A stretch of DNA of 64,000 nucleotides from Gnetum montanum (taxonomy: Eukaryota > Streptophyta > Gnetopsida > Gnetales > Gnetaceae): the NCBI GenBank assembly GCA_015680685.1, contig MNCI01030432.1, positions 79,614-143,613 of the forward strand, written 5' to 3'. Below are positions 48,562-60,421 of the stretch, piece after piece. A program made the translations under genes and the position numbers. The first letter of the stretch is position 1; each line of letters begins with the position of its first letter. The notes below the pieces were generated by a model. That model did no database searches. It worked only from the letters and a program-made list of their open reading frames with translations, and was not told where the DNA came from.

Positions 48562-49252
48562 ATATTCCTTCTCACAAGAATCACATCAAACTTGAAAGGC
48601 TACAAGAAAAAAGTAAAAGAATAAGAAAAGAATGTAACTAAATTTATAAGTCCTTGTACTTGAATCTCAATATAAATTATAATCAAGCAAATGATGTTAC
48701 AATGAGGAGTAAGAATAGAATTGCATAGAATAGACAATGATAGATCTTTTGTCAGCAATGCTTGCACAATTCCAAAGAATTTGACATCATCTTATAGTCT
48801 TGGAGTTTTTAAAAACTCCTCAAAATTCAAGCAATGGCTACCAAATGGCTAGTATTGACGTCTACTTCGAAGTTGGAACATCTAAGATTGGTCTCAATTC
48901 AAGAGATGTGTCTATTTGACAAATGGAACATCTACTATTGGAGATAAATATCTGTTGTTTTCCCAAGATCTCTTTCCAACTTTTGAGCTTTGACTTCTAA
49001 GGCTTTCAACTATCAATTTTCCTTCTTGGTAGTCTTTGAAGCATCTTCATTTGACTTATAGCCTTTGTTTTTATCCATGCTCTCATCGTTCCCATGTAGT
49101 CTTCATTTTGACATCTTGTCATAGATCTTGTTTCCTTGAGTTTTCAAATCTCATTGTGGAATTCTTCTTCATGACTTGCAAAATCATTATCTACCACAAA
49201 GATTCTACTTTCTCCATTTTCTTTAAGGTTTTGACATACCAAAAGGTCAATA
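48562..49252 (-). repeat. Element E 3' LTR, second piece
   Basis: It resumes the LTR at CCTTCTC and continues through AGGCTACAAG, AAGTCCTTGTACTTGAA and GACATACCAAAAGGTCAA, matching 60800-61480. A purine run on the minus strand just beyond (49253-49270) fits a polypurine tract. Confidence 0.8.
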
Positions 49253-50211
49253 ATCTCTTCCTTTTTGGTGATGTCGAAAACTTAAGAAAATGGATTAGTA
49301 TATGCCAAAAATCACTTAAGCTAAGGATGATGAGAGATAAAAGACTATGTAAAAATTCATCCTTAATACAACACAAAATTCATTAATCAGTAGCATAGTT
49401 ATTGTTCAATACCCATGTTGCTCATGACACTTAGATCAAAATCATATCACAAGTCACCATAGTATATCACAATCACATATCATATTAAGGAGACATAAAA
49501 TTATTCCCTTTTTGAGCATCATGAAAAAGTAAGGCAAGCAAGCAAGGAAATAGAGGCTTACCATGACTTACCTTGCTTATTAATATGAGAATGACTAATT
49601 AAGCTTGAGATGAGGCCCTCTCTCATGCAGTACCTCCTTACCATTTTATTTTATTTCATTGGCTCCTTTGTTGATGTCTCCAACCTTGTATGGAAATCCG
49701 TCTTGTTCATGTTCTTCAAGATAGGAGAATCTAGTCTTTGATAGTTTCATTGATTGTTTTAGAAGTTTCTCTAGCTTTTAGCTCATTCTCTTTTAAAGTT
49801 GTTACATCCTGCAAGATACACTAACTATATTCCTTTTTCCAAGACCAAGTATTAATGTCATTTTCTTTAATACGAGGATAATAATCTTATTTATGACCAC
49901 ACTTTTTACAAACTTACAAATTTTTTCTTCATGAGTAGAATTATTAAACTTGATTATACTTGAGCTAGTACAAGTATCATTTTGTAAGGAATCTTCCAAG
50001 CTTTCACTTTTAAGTTGATTTTCTTTATTTTCACTAATCCCTTCTTCTTGAGTATCCCTGCATTTCTCTTTATCTAATGGGGTTAGAAGTTGAATCTCAA
50101 CTTTTATGTCTCATATTTCCCTTTTTAACTTGGAAGAATAACCAAAGTGAAATGTTACAATAAGATCTACCACTTCAATAGTTCTAAAATAAAGAAACAA
50201 TGATTGACAAA
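49253..50211 (-). other. Element E interior, 3' part, non-coding
   Basis: It holds the likely polypurine tract and AT-rich sequence resembling 250-600 of element F (the segment with CTTACCTTGCTT and TTGAGATGAGG). I read no integrase, RT or RNase H. Element D begins right after it. Confidence 0.55.
50207..50211. repeat. Target-site duplication of element D, left
   Basis: The sequence acaaa is identical to 58820-58824. Confidence 0.9.
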
Positions 50212-51001
50212 TGATGAGTGGTGAGGTACCCCTACACTCAACCATACGAATACGAGCGTTTCACGCGCGATCCAGTCGAACTCCACAGACGGACTAGTTG
50301 TGGCACCTAGACAGTTATCCTTAGGTCACAGTTTGCTATCTTCCCATTTGGGCTAGTATTGTATTTTTCACGTATGGTTTAGTCCAAATGAGGTGTATGA
50401 TATGTTCCTAATTCTAACGCTACTCCTGAAGGCAGTGGAATGTAAGATTAACTAAGTTAAGCTAGGAGGAAAAGATAAGGAAATCTAATCTAGCCTAAGT
50501 ATGACGAGCAACCAACTCCTTGATCAATTGTACACATCTTGGACGTCGTGCATGACTATCATTGGGATTACCAAGCTCAAATCCTAGGTATGCCACAGGG
50601 CTACCAAGTAGTCACACTGAAATGCTCGTAATCAAGTTGTACTCATTCCACGTTCTAGGAGTTTAAGGGTGATAGAGAGAGAAAATAGTAAATAACATTA
50701 AATAAATAAACAACAAAGTGACTGCTACAATGATGAAGTAATCTTGATCTTTATTGCCAGTCATGTGTGTCTCCAAGTACAACACACTCGAATAAAGAAT
50801 GTCGTACAATTACATTCACCACACTATGGGTAGACACGGGAAAAAATAATCTATCTCTGGAGTGGTCAAACTGCCAGAGCTTCGCTACTTCTAACTCCTA
50901 ATACCAAAACAAGGGAGAGCCACTTCTTATTTATAGACATTGCGGTGCACTGCGATATCGCGTACGTGATATTGTAGCCCATGCGATATCGCGTCTCATC
51001 A
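50212..51001 (-). repeat. Element D 3' LTR
   Basis: It pairs with 57993-58819. It is 37 bp shorter mainly because it has fewer GCGATATCGC units (perfect copies at 50952-50961 and 50983-50992). On the plus strand tacccccat (51002-51010) follows, the complement of the polypurine tract. Confidence 0.92.
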
Positions 51002-51175
51002 TACCCCCATGACTGAATAAAAACTCATCCTTGAGTTACAAAGAGAACAAGCTCTATTAATTACACAGTGGATAGGTATGGGATTATTAACTGGAAAAAA
51101 TGAAATGAAACCACAGTGTGGGAAGAAAACACAACACACAGAATATATATAACTACAACTACAAAAATGTGGAAC

Positions 51176-53962
51176 TCATGTAGTTCCTAGTGGCGGTGGC
51201 TCCTCCATTGGTGCCTTCCCTTTGTCTTGTGCTCCAGGCTTTGAAGGTTGACAACACTGAAGAATGGCCTTGAGCTTCTCCTCTTTGGTCCAAGGATCTT
51301 GTGCCATCCATGCTAATGTTCCATTGTTTGATGAAGTCAGCACTTCCCATGGATAGGGTAGTTGCAGAACATCTGATTGGCTTTGACATACCATGCCATG
51401 AACACCCATTGTTCCTCTTCATAGGCTATGGCTTTATCTTTGTATTCATGAAGATCTGTTAACCATCGAGCCAAGTCAATTACAACATCTTTCTGTCCCT
51501 AGTAGCTTTCTTTTACCACTGCAAGTTCAGAATTTGTGACATCTAGTTTCTCAGCCAGCTTCTTGCGCTCTGCAAATTTTGCTTCATATTTGATGTGGGT
51601 GGAAGCTACCTGCTGCTTGAGCTCTAACCTTGGACATCCTACTGTTAACATGGCAAGGTTGGCATATCTAAGGTTTGCCAACTCCATGTATTCAGTCAAG
51701 TCTTGGATCTGTAGGTCCCGAATTTTAACTTCCGCTTGGTGGGCAAAGGCGTAAGTGTCCAATATGGCCCTCTAATTAGTGTGCTGAGCACTGATGTTAT
51801 TGATTTGAGCCTTGGTCATATGGATCTCCTTCTCTAGGATTTTTTTGTACATTCCCACTTGATCACGGAAGTACTCCTTTAGCTTCTTGTGTCATTTAGC
51901 CTCATTCTGCCACGTGCTTATTTCGATGGCTAATTTTTGGCAAATAGCGCGTACCTCCTTCATTGAGAGGGTTCGATTTTCTCTAGCTAAACGGCTCACA
52001 TCTCGGTTGACCCGAATGAATTGTTCTCATAACTAATGAAAGTGTTCATCGAGGACATTCTTTTGTTTCTCCACAAAGGTCAACCAAAGGTTATCTGCAA
52101 CCAACTGTTTGTTTTCTTCTTCTAAGGCCTTGAGTGCCTTAATATGCGCATGAGTTTGCGCCCATGCTGCGGAGGCATCCCAAGTGGCCATCTCCTTTTC
52201 TTCTGCCACCTTCTTATTCTCTATGATCAACTTTGTGAGTTGCTTGGTTCTGAAGTTGTCTAGTTGGTCTGCGGAAACGAATTGCAAAGGATCCCGCTGT
52301 GCTGCTTGTAAGACTATGAGCTACTCTTGTAGTCTCTACACTTCAGCTTCAGGATGCTCTGCCCTTACTTTGGATATGACCAGCTTCCCCTTTGTGGAAA
52401 TGAGGTTTGATTGAATTTCTATGACATCTTGAGAGATGTCAAACAGAGACGTCATTACTTGTCCTGTTTGAAGCAATCTGTCAAGTGCATCCTCATGTTC
52501 TGCTGGAGTCATTGAGGTTCTGGCAAGAGTTTGAGCATCTCATGCTCCTAAGAGATCTGTCGGTGGCACAACAGGTACATTAAAGGATTCTTTGATATGG
52601 TCCACGACCACTTCAGCAGCTCCTATGACATTTTGATTTTGCATGACTACCATAGTGGCCCCTTCACCAGTCTCTAATTGCACATGGAAAGATGTCGCGT
52701 TTCCTAAGATCTATTGTGACCATCTACTATCCCCTCCTCCTATTTGAATTGAGACTTCACCCCTTGTGTGATCTAACAAAATTGTAGGCTAAAATGGCGT
52801 CGTCGAAGATGCGGAAGAGGCTTGTGTCATCACGACTTCCCCAACTAACCGTCTCAACGATGGCCCGAAGATGGTCCATCGACAGTCTGTAGTCTTATGG
52901 CGACGGCTAATCCTAGCCTGTGCCAGGCCCTCCTTGTTGTTGTTGGATGGGACCCATGGCTGGAGGTTGGCTGGGTCCTGCAAGTTGAGTTGTAGGTGGT
53001 CCAGTCATCTGTTCTTCTTCTTCTTCAGGTCTCAATTCTTTGCCAATGCTCTTTCTTGGAGCTGGCGCCTTTAGTAATTCAACATAAGAAGAATTATGGG
53101 CTTTTCGGAGGACATCATTTGAATATCCCCGAATGCCAGCCCATTGGCACAGTTTTTTGATAAGGCAGGGAAAAGGCAGTGCCATCTTCCCTGACTTCCG
53201 TTCTTTAAATCACCTGAGGATCTCCGTCAAATATAGATGGGAAAGGTTAGCGTTAACCTTTCCCATCAACACTGCACATCCCCTAGCCACATACATTGAT
53301 ATTCTTTTCAAACCTTTTGTGGGGAAGAGGTGATAGGTTCCAATTTTGAAATAAACTAGCTCTTCCATCGTCAGCTCACCAAAAGCTTTATCTCTGTCAT
53401 AAGCCTTCTCTAACCAGTCCTTTTGCACATCAGGGTCTGAACAGGTAGATAACTGAGCAACATGAGGCCCTGTATTCGGAAGGTTTAACACTTCCAAAAT
53501 TGCCTGTGCAGAGAAGTCAACTGTCACACCACAAATGTTAACCGTGGTGCCTTGCTTCCTATTGTGCCAGAACTGGTACGTTTCACCTAAGTACCAGGCA
53601 TCACTTTCAGAGAGGACAGGCCATAAGGGAGACCCTTTAAGGTGATCCCTAACAGCCTTAGGAACGAATTCTGCAAAAGATTCAAAGTTTAGCTGTACAA
53701 TCACCGCAGCGAATTTGGACTTCTCATGTACAGCCTGAACATACTCTGGGGGCAACGTGAGTTGTTGTCCCAGTTCAGGTGCAGTAGAAGCTCCTCCTTC
53801 TGCCTGCCCAAACCGTCTGGTAGGAGGTTCTTCTTGATGGATGTTGAATGATTGCACCTCCTATTCTGTATGTCATCCGACAGGGCCTTGTCTTCCACCT
53901 CTCCAAGCTTGTTTCACTCCACCTTGAACAGGACCCTCCTGTTGTGCACATTTTGGGGCCAT
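51176..53962 (-). pseudogene. Element D extra ORF3
   Basis: The start codon is at 53960-53962 (MAPKCAQQEG), followed by TGA and TAG fitting former Arg and Gln, then 215 open codons (53210-53857) with DAWYLGETYQFWHN, GVTVDFSAQAILEVLNLPN and VYFKIGTYHLFPTKGLKRIS. A Pro/Gln-rich linker near 52930-53050 contains a frameshift at a CAA repeat. Long coiled coils follow (52033-52287, 51499-51762), and the C-terminus PYPWEVL...TKEEKLKAIL ends at 51176, matching B. Retention without pol suggests a role in the element cycle; function unknown. Confidence 0.75.
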
Positions 53963-55879
53963 TCTACAATCACATGAATCAAGCATTAGTAAGGTTGTTC
54001 TTAAAGTCAAGTTATACCTTACTTCTTGCCTTAATTAAAGATCTTATGTTATAACGTGTGATCGTGCCCAAAAATTATAATAATGGGTCCTATGACTTAG
54101 GTGGTTTCCATTTTTAATCTCCCGGTATACTTAAGGTCATATGATTTTTGGCACAATTATCTAAGTGTTAAGTTAATTACCCTAACTGATGTCCTTTGGG
54201 CAATGCTAAATTTCAAAAAAGTTAGGTGCACTTTTCGATAAGTGTCTCTCCCCCACGACTAAACTGAACACTCTGGGTTCAAGCAGGTTCAAACGAAATT
54301 AAAATCGGAGCACCAGTGCGTGAGATATGAGCGAAAAAGCAAGGGTCACACAATCGCAAGTCATAGAGAAAAATTTCAACAACTCCCCCTGCGTGAATGA
54401 CAAAATGATGCTAAGTGTTGCGGCGGGGGTTCCTATTTATAGGTAAATAGGACGGGATATCGCATATGGTACATCGCATACATGATATCTTGTCCCTAGT
54501 GATGTGAGACACCAAGAAAATACCAAATTTTTAATGATTTTTCTTGAAATTAATGTTAAATATTGAGGACATTGGTAAGCATTAAGATGTCCGAGGGTAA
54601 TTGCATTGATTCGAAAGCACTCTTAATGATAATGATGTGAATTTTAGTAATTAAAAATTTGGTGGTTATAAAAAAAGGGAATGTAATGGTACATTGGAAC
54701 GTAGAAATTATAGAGGGATAATATTAGGGAAAGAGAACTGTGAAAAATTAAGCTGAGGGTAAGAAATTGTGTGTTTGAATTAGAGAATTAGTGAAGATTA
54801 CGAAAAATTACACAAGTGGATCCTCCCCAAAGCAGGTTTCAACCTATTATGCCCTTGTGCAACCACACTTAAAGTGTCCGTGGGCACTAGAAGGGTTAAA
54901 TGTAATCCGCACTAACTCCACAAAACACATACATGTAAATATCACCAAAATGAGATGAAAATTCAATGCTACATGGGACATGAGCTACAATTACACGAAC
55001 AGTGAGATGAGTTGAGGTATAGAAAGGGATCGTAGAGATTGGGACATGAGGTAACTAACCCAGGACACAGTGAATCCTGCGTAAAAAGCATGATTAAGGT
55101 GTTATTAACCCATCATTCCAAGATTAGGACCAAGTCCATCCTTCAATCAGTGACATCGCATCGTTTCATCCCATGGAGAACAACTATGAGAGTACCATAA
55201 CAACAAGGCGTATGATCACTTGACATTTTATGCAAGGGAGGTGTGATTTTTGTTTTGTGACACCTTGTTTTCTCTTTTTCTTCTTCTTTTTTTCTTTTTC
55301 TTTTTTGAATACTAAATCCAGAGAAATCGCCAACCTTCAGGCATGGGTGCATGTCTTTCCAGTGGGACCACCTAGAATAGCGTTTAACTTTTGATTACTC
55401 TTACTCCCATTTTCATTAGATCTATAAGGATCTTAGTACAACCACGTTGCATGATAACTCCCACAGATGTCACCAAAGAGAATCCACAAGTCCCCTTGAT
55501 GTCACACCCTAATCATTCCCTCTTGGTTTGTCCTTCTTCATTCTGGGTACAATAAACACAAAATTAATTTTAAGTTTTTTAAAATGTCAAGAATATCACT
55601 GTACCCTTAAATAGAACCTCTTATTTATAGTGTGGATGAGTGGGTGTAATGGGCTCACTGTTCCAAATAATTGACCATTCATGACTTAATAACATAGAAC
55701 ACACCTCAACCAACGATCCACATGAGTGTTTTATTCATAGATGAGATTACTTACAAAAACGTAAAAAGACAAAAACACAAAAAGATAAAAAGATAAAACA
55801 AAAAGTTGAAAAATGAAAAAATTGAAAAACAAAAAGGTGTAAAATCAAAGAAATGAAAAATATTTATTAATCCTACTTG
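53963..55879 (-). other. Element D spacer between gag and ORF3, no pol
   Basis: No retroelement enzyme motif can be read on either strand. The block near 54815-54900 (ACACAAGTGGATCCTCCCC) matches B at 22745-22830, so the spacer is colinear with B downstream of integrase. It contains the putative internal promoter at 54434-54489. Confidence 0.65.
54434..54489 (-). promoter_or_regulatory. Putative internal promoter of element D ORF3
   Basis: TATAAATA on the minus strand at 54434-54441 is preceded by GATATC palindromes at 54456-54461 and 54484-54489, the same word and order as in the D LTR promoter. It lies 472 bp before the ORF3 start at 53962. A TATAAATA is at the matching place in B (22404). 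Activity is inference. Confidence 0.45.
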
Positions 55880-56580
55880 TTATTGAAATGGGGGGTATCC
55901 CCCATAACCAATCAGTTGAGTATGGCACGAATTAATAAATGAAAGATAAGGATCCTTGCATGTTGGAAGTATTGGAACTGGTCTATACTTATCCCATTGG
56001 GGTTCACACACTTGATTGTAATAAGCATAGTGGGGTACTTTATACGATGTAGTTCCCGGATGACAAGTTGATCCACTATGATGTTGCTGACCGTTAGATG
56101 GTATGCAAGGATTAGGATGATGCCTTCCATGGTTGTGTTCATTAGGTTGCGTGGTTGTTGGAGTGTTAGTTGGTGGCCCTGATGAAGTTACATGAGGCGT
56201 TGGGTTCGAAGGTAAGGGTGCACCACATTGGTGGACTTGTGCTGGGTTGGAAGATGTAGTGGCTTCGGAATTGTGTAGTCCCTTCCTACGGCCATGTTTA
56301 AAGAAAGGACACTTTTGATGTTGAGGAGGCTTTTCACTGCGATTAGTAGCAGTAGCACAAGCGTTGTTCGTGGGTTGCGGTGGTGCAGGTACGTTAGGGG
56401 CAGTTGGTGGCGATGTGGAAGGAGGGAAAGGATAAGAATGTTGAAAGTTAGGAGGAATATAAGGTGCACAAGGTGGTGGTTGCGTTGGAGGCATGGGTTG
56501 ATAGTATTGTGGAGAATAGTAGTGTGGTGAGACAAAGTATGTTGGCCTAGTTGGAGAAACAGGATATTGAACGTGATAAG
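55880..56580 (-). pseudogene. Element D gag C-terminal Pro-rich tail
   Basis: A frame of 204 codons (55880-56494) is rich in Pro, Thr, His and Asn (PPTQPPPCAPYIPP and similar) and ends at GGYPPFQ. It follows the zinc knuckle after a frameshift and corresponds to the Tyr/Pro-rich region of B at about 45400-45720. Its end coincides with the point where pol is missing. Confidence 0.65.
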
Positions 56581-56685
56581 CATTCGAGTTCGGAAAATCT
56601 GAAGGGTTCCTCTAGTCTAAGGGTGGTCTCCCCCACGACTGGGATGGTTGCCACTGTGATCTAACACAGGATCTCTGTACGAACT

Positions 56686-57861
56686 CTAGATGTAACATGT
56701 TTCCCCAATGCTCATATAAATGTAACAATATTGGGCATTGGCCTTTGGGGTGATCGTACAAGCATATGTTGCATTCATATATATGACTGGCAGTTGAGCA
56801 CTTATTCCCTTCATTTTTTTCTCCGAATGTCTATTATTTCGTCCTGCTTCTTGGGTTGTCAAAACTCTATCTCCAATGATGTTGACACATTCTCCATACT
56901 TGTGATATATCCAGTGCAACATCTTATTGATCTTTGCCTCAACTTCTTCTAATGATTGTTGTATTGGCAAAGATGATGTTTCCACCTTGAGATTTGTTGA
57001 TTTCTCCTTGTTATGATCAGGGACCTTTGTTAAGTTGAAATTTTGGTCCCGTTGATGTTTTTCAACACTCTCCCATGTAGCTATTTCTCCTTCTTCTTTT
57101 GCTATCCACTTAATAAGCTCTTGGATTTGATGGGTTCGTAGTTCATATAGTTGACCTTGGGCATACGTTCCTAAGGTCTCTCTTGTTTCATTACGTAGCC
57201 CATCGATAATATGGTACATTAGCCTTTCCTCGGAAAACCCATGGCCTGGATAGTTTTTTAACAGTGCGTAATATCTTTCTAAGGCCATGTCCAAGGGTTC
57301 ATGTTTTTCTTGTTTCCATCCTTGGATTTGTTTCCTCAAGGCTGACACTCTTGCGTAGGTTTGATATTTTTCGTTAAAGACCTCTACCATTGTTGACCAG
57401 CGTCGTATTGAATTTGGTTTTAACGATCTATACCATACTTTAGCTTGATCAATGAGTGTCATAGGAAAGAGCTTCAGTTTTTGCCAACTGTTATCAATGT
57501 TATTCCATGTGCAGGCATCGTAGAAGGCTAGTAAATGTTGATGCGGATCTAAGTCATAGCCTCCTGAAAATTTAGGAAAGTTGTTTAAATCGAGCCTGGG
57601 TAGTCGGCTCTCTTTACGATGCCTACGTGAGATTCGAACAGCCTCTTGTATTTGCGTTAAGCTTGTAGTGGCCAGTGGGGGTTCATCATCATCTTGTAAG
57701 TTATGCCTTCGTGTGTTGTGATGACGTTGTTTTCGTTCATGTTTATAAGAAACTCCCACTTCAGGTTGTATGCTCCAATCTTCATTATCATATAGTTCAT
57801 TGGTTCTCCAATGAACTTCCTCACTAAGTGTGGCATTATCATGCTCTTATAGGAGAGGCAT
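56686..57861 (-). pseudogene. Element D gag
   Basis: The frame starts at the ATG at 57859-57861, with a TAA at codon 5 that fits a former CAA; the rest is open from 57759 to 56686 (357 codons). It contains the Retrotrans_gag core: FPKFSGGYDLDPHQHLLAFY, LFPMTLIDQAKVWYRSL, SIRRWSTMVEVFNEKY, then YHIIDGLRNETRETLGTYA. A shift near 56800 puts the zinc knuckle CNICLYDHPKGQC in the neighbouring frame. Gag packages the RNA, so its retention fits a particle-competent non-autonomous element. Confidence 0.85.
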
Positions 57862-57973
57862 TGTTGTGTGTGAATTTATGTGACTTTTTATAACTACTTC
57901 TTTTTAAGAGATATATCGCTAAGTTCTGTACAGCGACCTTGTATGATATAACTAATCTAGATAACTAGCACCA

Positions 57974-57991
57974 TCCCCGGTAACGGTGCTA
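57974..57991 (-). promoter_or_regulatory. Element D primer-binding site (tRNA-Asp type)
   Basis: The minus strand reads TAGCACCGTTACCGGGGA next to the LTR, matching the Athila-type tRNA-Asp site TGGCGCCGTTGCCGGGGA with three differences, all G to A. Confidence 0.75.
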
Positions 57992-57992
57992 A

Positions 57993-58819
57993 TGATGAGT
58001 GGCGAGGTACCCCTACACTCAACCATACGAATACGAGTGTTTCACGCGCAATTCGGTCGAACTCCGCAGACGGACTAGTTGTGGCACCTAGATAGTTATC
58101 CTTAGGTCATAGTTCGCTGTCTTCCCACCTGGGCTAGTATTGTATTTGTCATGTATGGTTTAGTCTAGATGAGGTGTATGATATGTTCCTAATTCTAACG
58201 CTACTCCTGAAGGTAGTGGAATGTAAGATTAACTAAACTAAGCTAGGAGGAAAAGGTAAGGAAATCTAATCTAGCCTAAGTGCGACAAGCAATCGATTTC
58301 TTGATCAACCGTACACATCTTGGACGTCGTGCACGACTACCACTGGGATTACCAAGCACAAATCCTAGGTACGCCACTGGGCTACCAAGTAGTCACACTT
58401 AAATGCTCATAATCAAGTCGTACTCGTTCTGCGTTCTAGGAGTTTAAGGGTGAGAGAGAGAGAAAATAGTAAATAACATTAAATAAATAAACAACAAAGT
58501 GACTGCTACAATGATGAAGTAATCTCGATCTTTATTGTCGGTCATGTGCATGTCCAAGTACATCACACTCGAATAAAGAATGCCGTACAATTACATTCAC
58601 CACACTGCGGGCAAACACAGGAAAAAATAATCTATCTCTGGAGTGGTCAAACTGCCAGAGTTTTGCTACTTCTAACTCCTAATACCAAAATAAGGGAGAG
58701 TCGCTTCTTATTTATAGACATTGCGGTGCACTGCAATATCACGTACGCGATATCGCAAGGGAAGACACGATATCGCAGCCCATGCGATATCGCGGCCCAT
58801 GCGATATCGCGTCCCATCA
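57993..58819 (-). repeat. Element D 5' LTR
   Basis: It starts TGATGAGTGGCG next to the primer site and ends GTCCCATCA before the target duplication. A TATAAATA box lies on the minus strand at 58709-58716. Confidence 0.92.
58709..58810 (-). promoter_or_regulatory. Element D U3 promoter: GCGATATCGC palindromes plus TATA box
   Basis: Three perfect GCGATATCGC palindromes (58747-58756, 58784-58793, 58801-58810), one near-perfect (58767-58776) and one decayed (58733-58742) precede TATAAATA at 58709-58716 in element orientation. The arrangement is that of a promoter with multiple sites for a dimeric factor; which factor is unknown. Confidence 0.6.
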
Positions 58820-58824
58820 ACAAA
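58820..58824. repeat. Target-site duplication of element D, right
   Basis: The sequence acaaa is identical to 50207-50211. Confidence 0.9.
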
Positions 58825-59439
58825 GGTAAGCGAGTCCACCTAGAACTTGTAATTAGAAAGTGAACCAGTGAGAACTCATTTCCAAATTAGTCTCTTCCAA
58901 TGTAATGCTAGGCTACCTTTCACAATAAGATCATGGGATGACCCCTAGTTTTGCTCTTCCCATTCTCAATTGTAGGAACTCCCATCCCCCTAGGGAATCA
59001 AGGGCTTTTAGAATACTTTCTCAATGTGAGACTCAATGTGATGATCTTTCTTTGTGTGTTCATATCATAGTTTTGGCTCCATCCCCTCTTTCACTAGGGT
59101 TATGACCAAAAAGAAGAAATATAACACATTCTTTGCCTACCTATTCCTTTTCTCTCATTTTGTTTCAGCACTTGAGTAACTTCTTTTCTATTGCATATTT
59201 TTCTTTACCTTTTTGAGTAGATAATGTAAGATAATAATTTCTTCATGTAATTCACTATACCTTTCATCATGCTTACCTCTTAGTTCATAAAAAATCTCTA
59301 ATGAATTTTCATTTGCAAGGGCTATACATATAAGCTAAGAGTCTTTCATAGTGTCATCAACCTCTTCTTCACTTTGCTTTCCATCATCCTATCTTGTGTA
59401 AAAGTTGGTGTTTTTTGTATCCACTTCAGGCTTATCTCT
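58825..59439 (-). other. Element E interior between D and the gag end
   Basis: AT-rich sequence with no readable pol motif. It continues the E interior that stops at 50211. Confidence 0.4.
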
Positions 59440-60365
59440 TCATTGCAACCTACCAATGCTAGGACATTCAAAGGCCACATGGCCTCTTCCACTACATACC
59501 CAAAATTTTATTAAAGATGCATCAAAATTTGAATTTGAAAAATTCTTATCTTTATCTTTATCTTTGATGTTGGATTGGTTGGGCCCTGGTTAATTAAAGC
59601 TTCTGCCTTTTCTTGTTAGAAGCCTTTGAACTCTTCTTGATAGAAGAGCTATTTCTTCCTCACTATTCATTTCTTATTTAACCGGTTCCTTCTCTTTGAA
59701 TTTGATTTCAGGGTAATAGGATTTTCCTTTATTGTTCCTTTGCTTATGAGATTCATTTCATAAGTAATAAGAGCACTTTAGAGCTCTTCAAATTTTAGGA
59801 CCAAAAAATCTGTAATTTCTTCCATAGTTGTACCCTTACGTCTAAATTTAGATTGTAGTGTTCTAATCATTTTTATAACTACATCACTTTCAGGCAAGTC
59901 CTTACCTATACCCCTGATTGCTACAACTAGATCATTAGTCCTAGAAAAATAATCTTTAATCTTTTCACCTTCCCTCATTTTAAGTTTGTCATATTCACTT
60001 TGCAAGACCAAAAGTTTTGATTGTTTGACTATAGATGTGCCCTGATATGTAGCCTCTAAGGTTTCTCAAATTTCCATAGTAGTCTTACATCTAGCCATTC
60101 TATTAAATTCAAACTTATTTAATGCACAATATAAAAAAATTTTTGCTTTAGAATCATACATAAACTTATCTCTTTCTTCAGGCATCCATTTGTTCCATGG
60201 CTTGAGAACTTTTAATGTGTTGTAGACAGGCAATGTATAGCCTTCAAGGATTGACTCCAATACCTTAAATTCCATGGACTCAAAGAAGCCTTACATCCTT
60301 GCCTTCCAATATGCAAAATCAAATCCATCAAACATTAGTGGCTTTGTGTAGGATGTCCCCTCCAT
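59440..60365 (-). pseudogene. Copia-type gag of element E
   Basis: The frame opens at the ATG at 60363-60365 (MEGTSYTKPLMFDGFDFAYWK), 43 bp after the primer site, the usual start of copia gag. The UBN2-like core follows in open pieces at 60066-60275 and 59778-60011 (KMREGEKIKDYFSR, then IKMIRTLQSKF and EEITDFLVLKFEEL). A zinc-knuckle remnant with CSGRGHVAFEC lies near 59450-59500. No pol follows. It is colinear with the element F gag. Confidence 0.75.
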
Positions 60366-60407
60366 AGTTCACTCTTGAAAGTTGAAGCATGAACTTGAGA
60401 GTACTGA

Positions 60408-60419
60408 GCTCTAATACCA
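60408..60419 (-). promoter_or_regulatory. Primer-binding site of element E (tRNA-Met type)
   Basis: The minus strand reads TGGTATTAGAGC, one difference from TGGTATCAGAGC, 2 bp inside the LTR. Confidence 0.8.
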
Positions 60420-60421
60420 CT

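Larger units (their letters stand above)
50212..58819 (-). mobile_element. Element D: pol-less relative of B with gag and ORF3
   Basis: LTRs are 50212-51001 (790 bp) and 57993-58819 (827 bp), starting TGATGAG and ending CATCA, with perfect flanking acaaa at 50207-50211 and 58820-58824. On the minus strand it has a tRNA-Asp-type primer site, gag (57861 to 55880), a spacer, ORF3 (53962 to 51176) and a polypurine tract. Between gag and ORF3 there is no protease, RT, RNase H or integrase; the spacer aligns to the post-integrase part of B. It must have moved with enzymes from a partner such as B. Long frames remain open. Confidence 0.9.
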
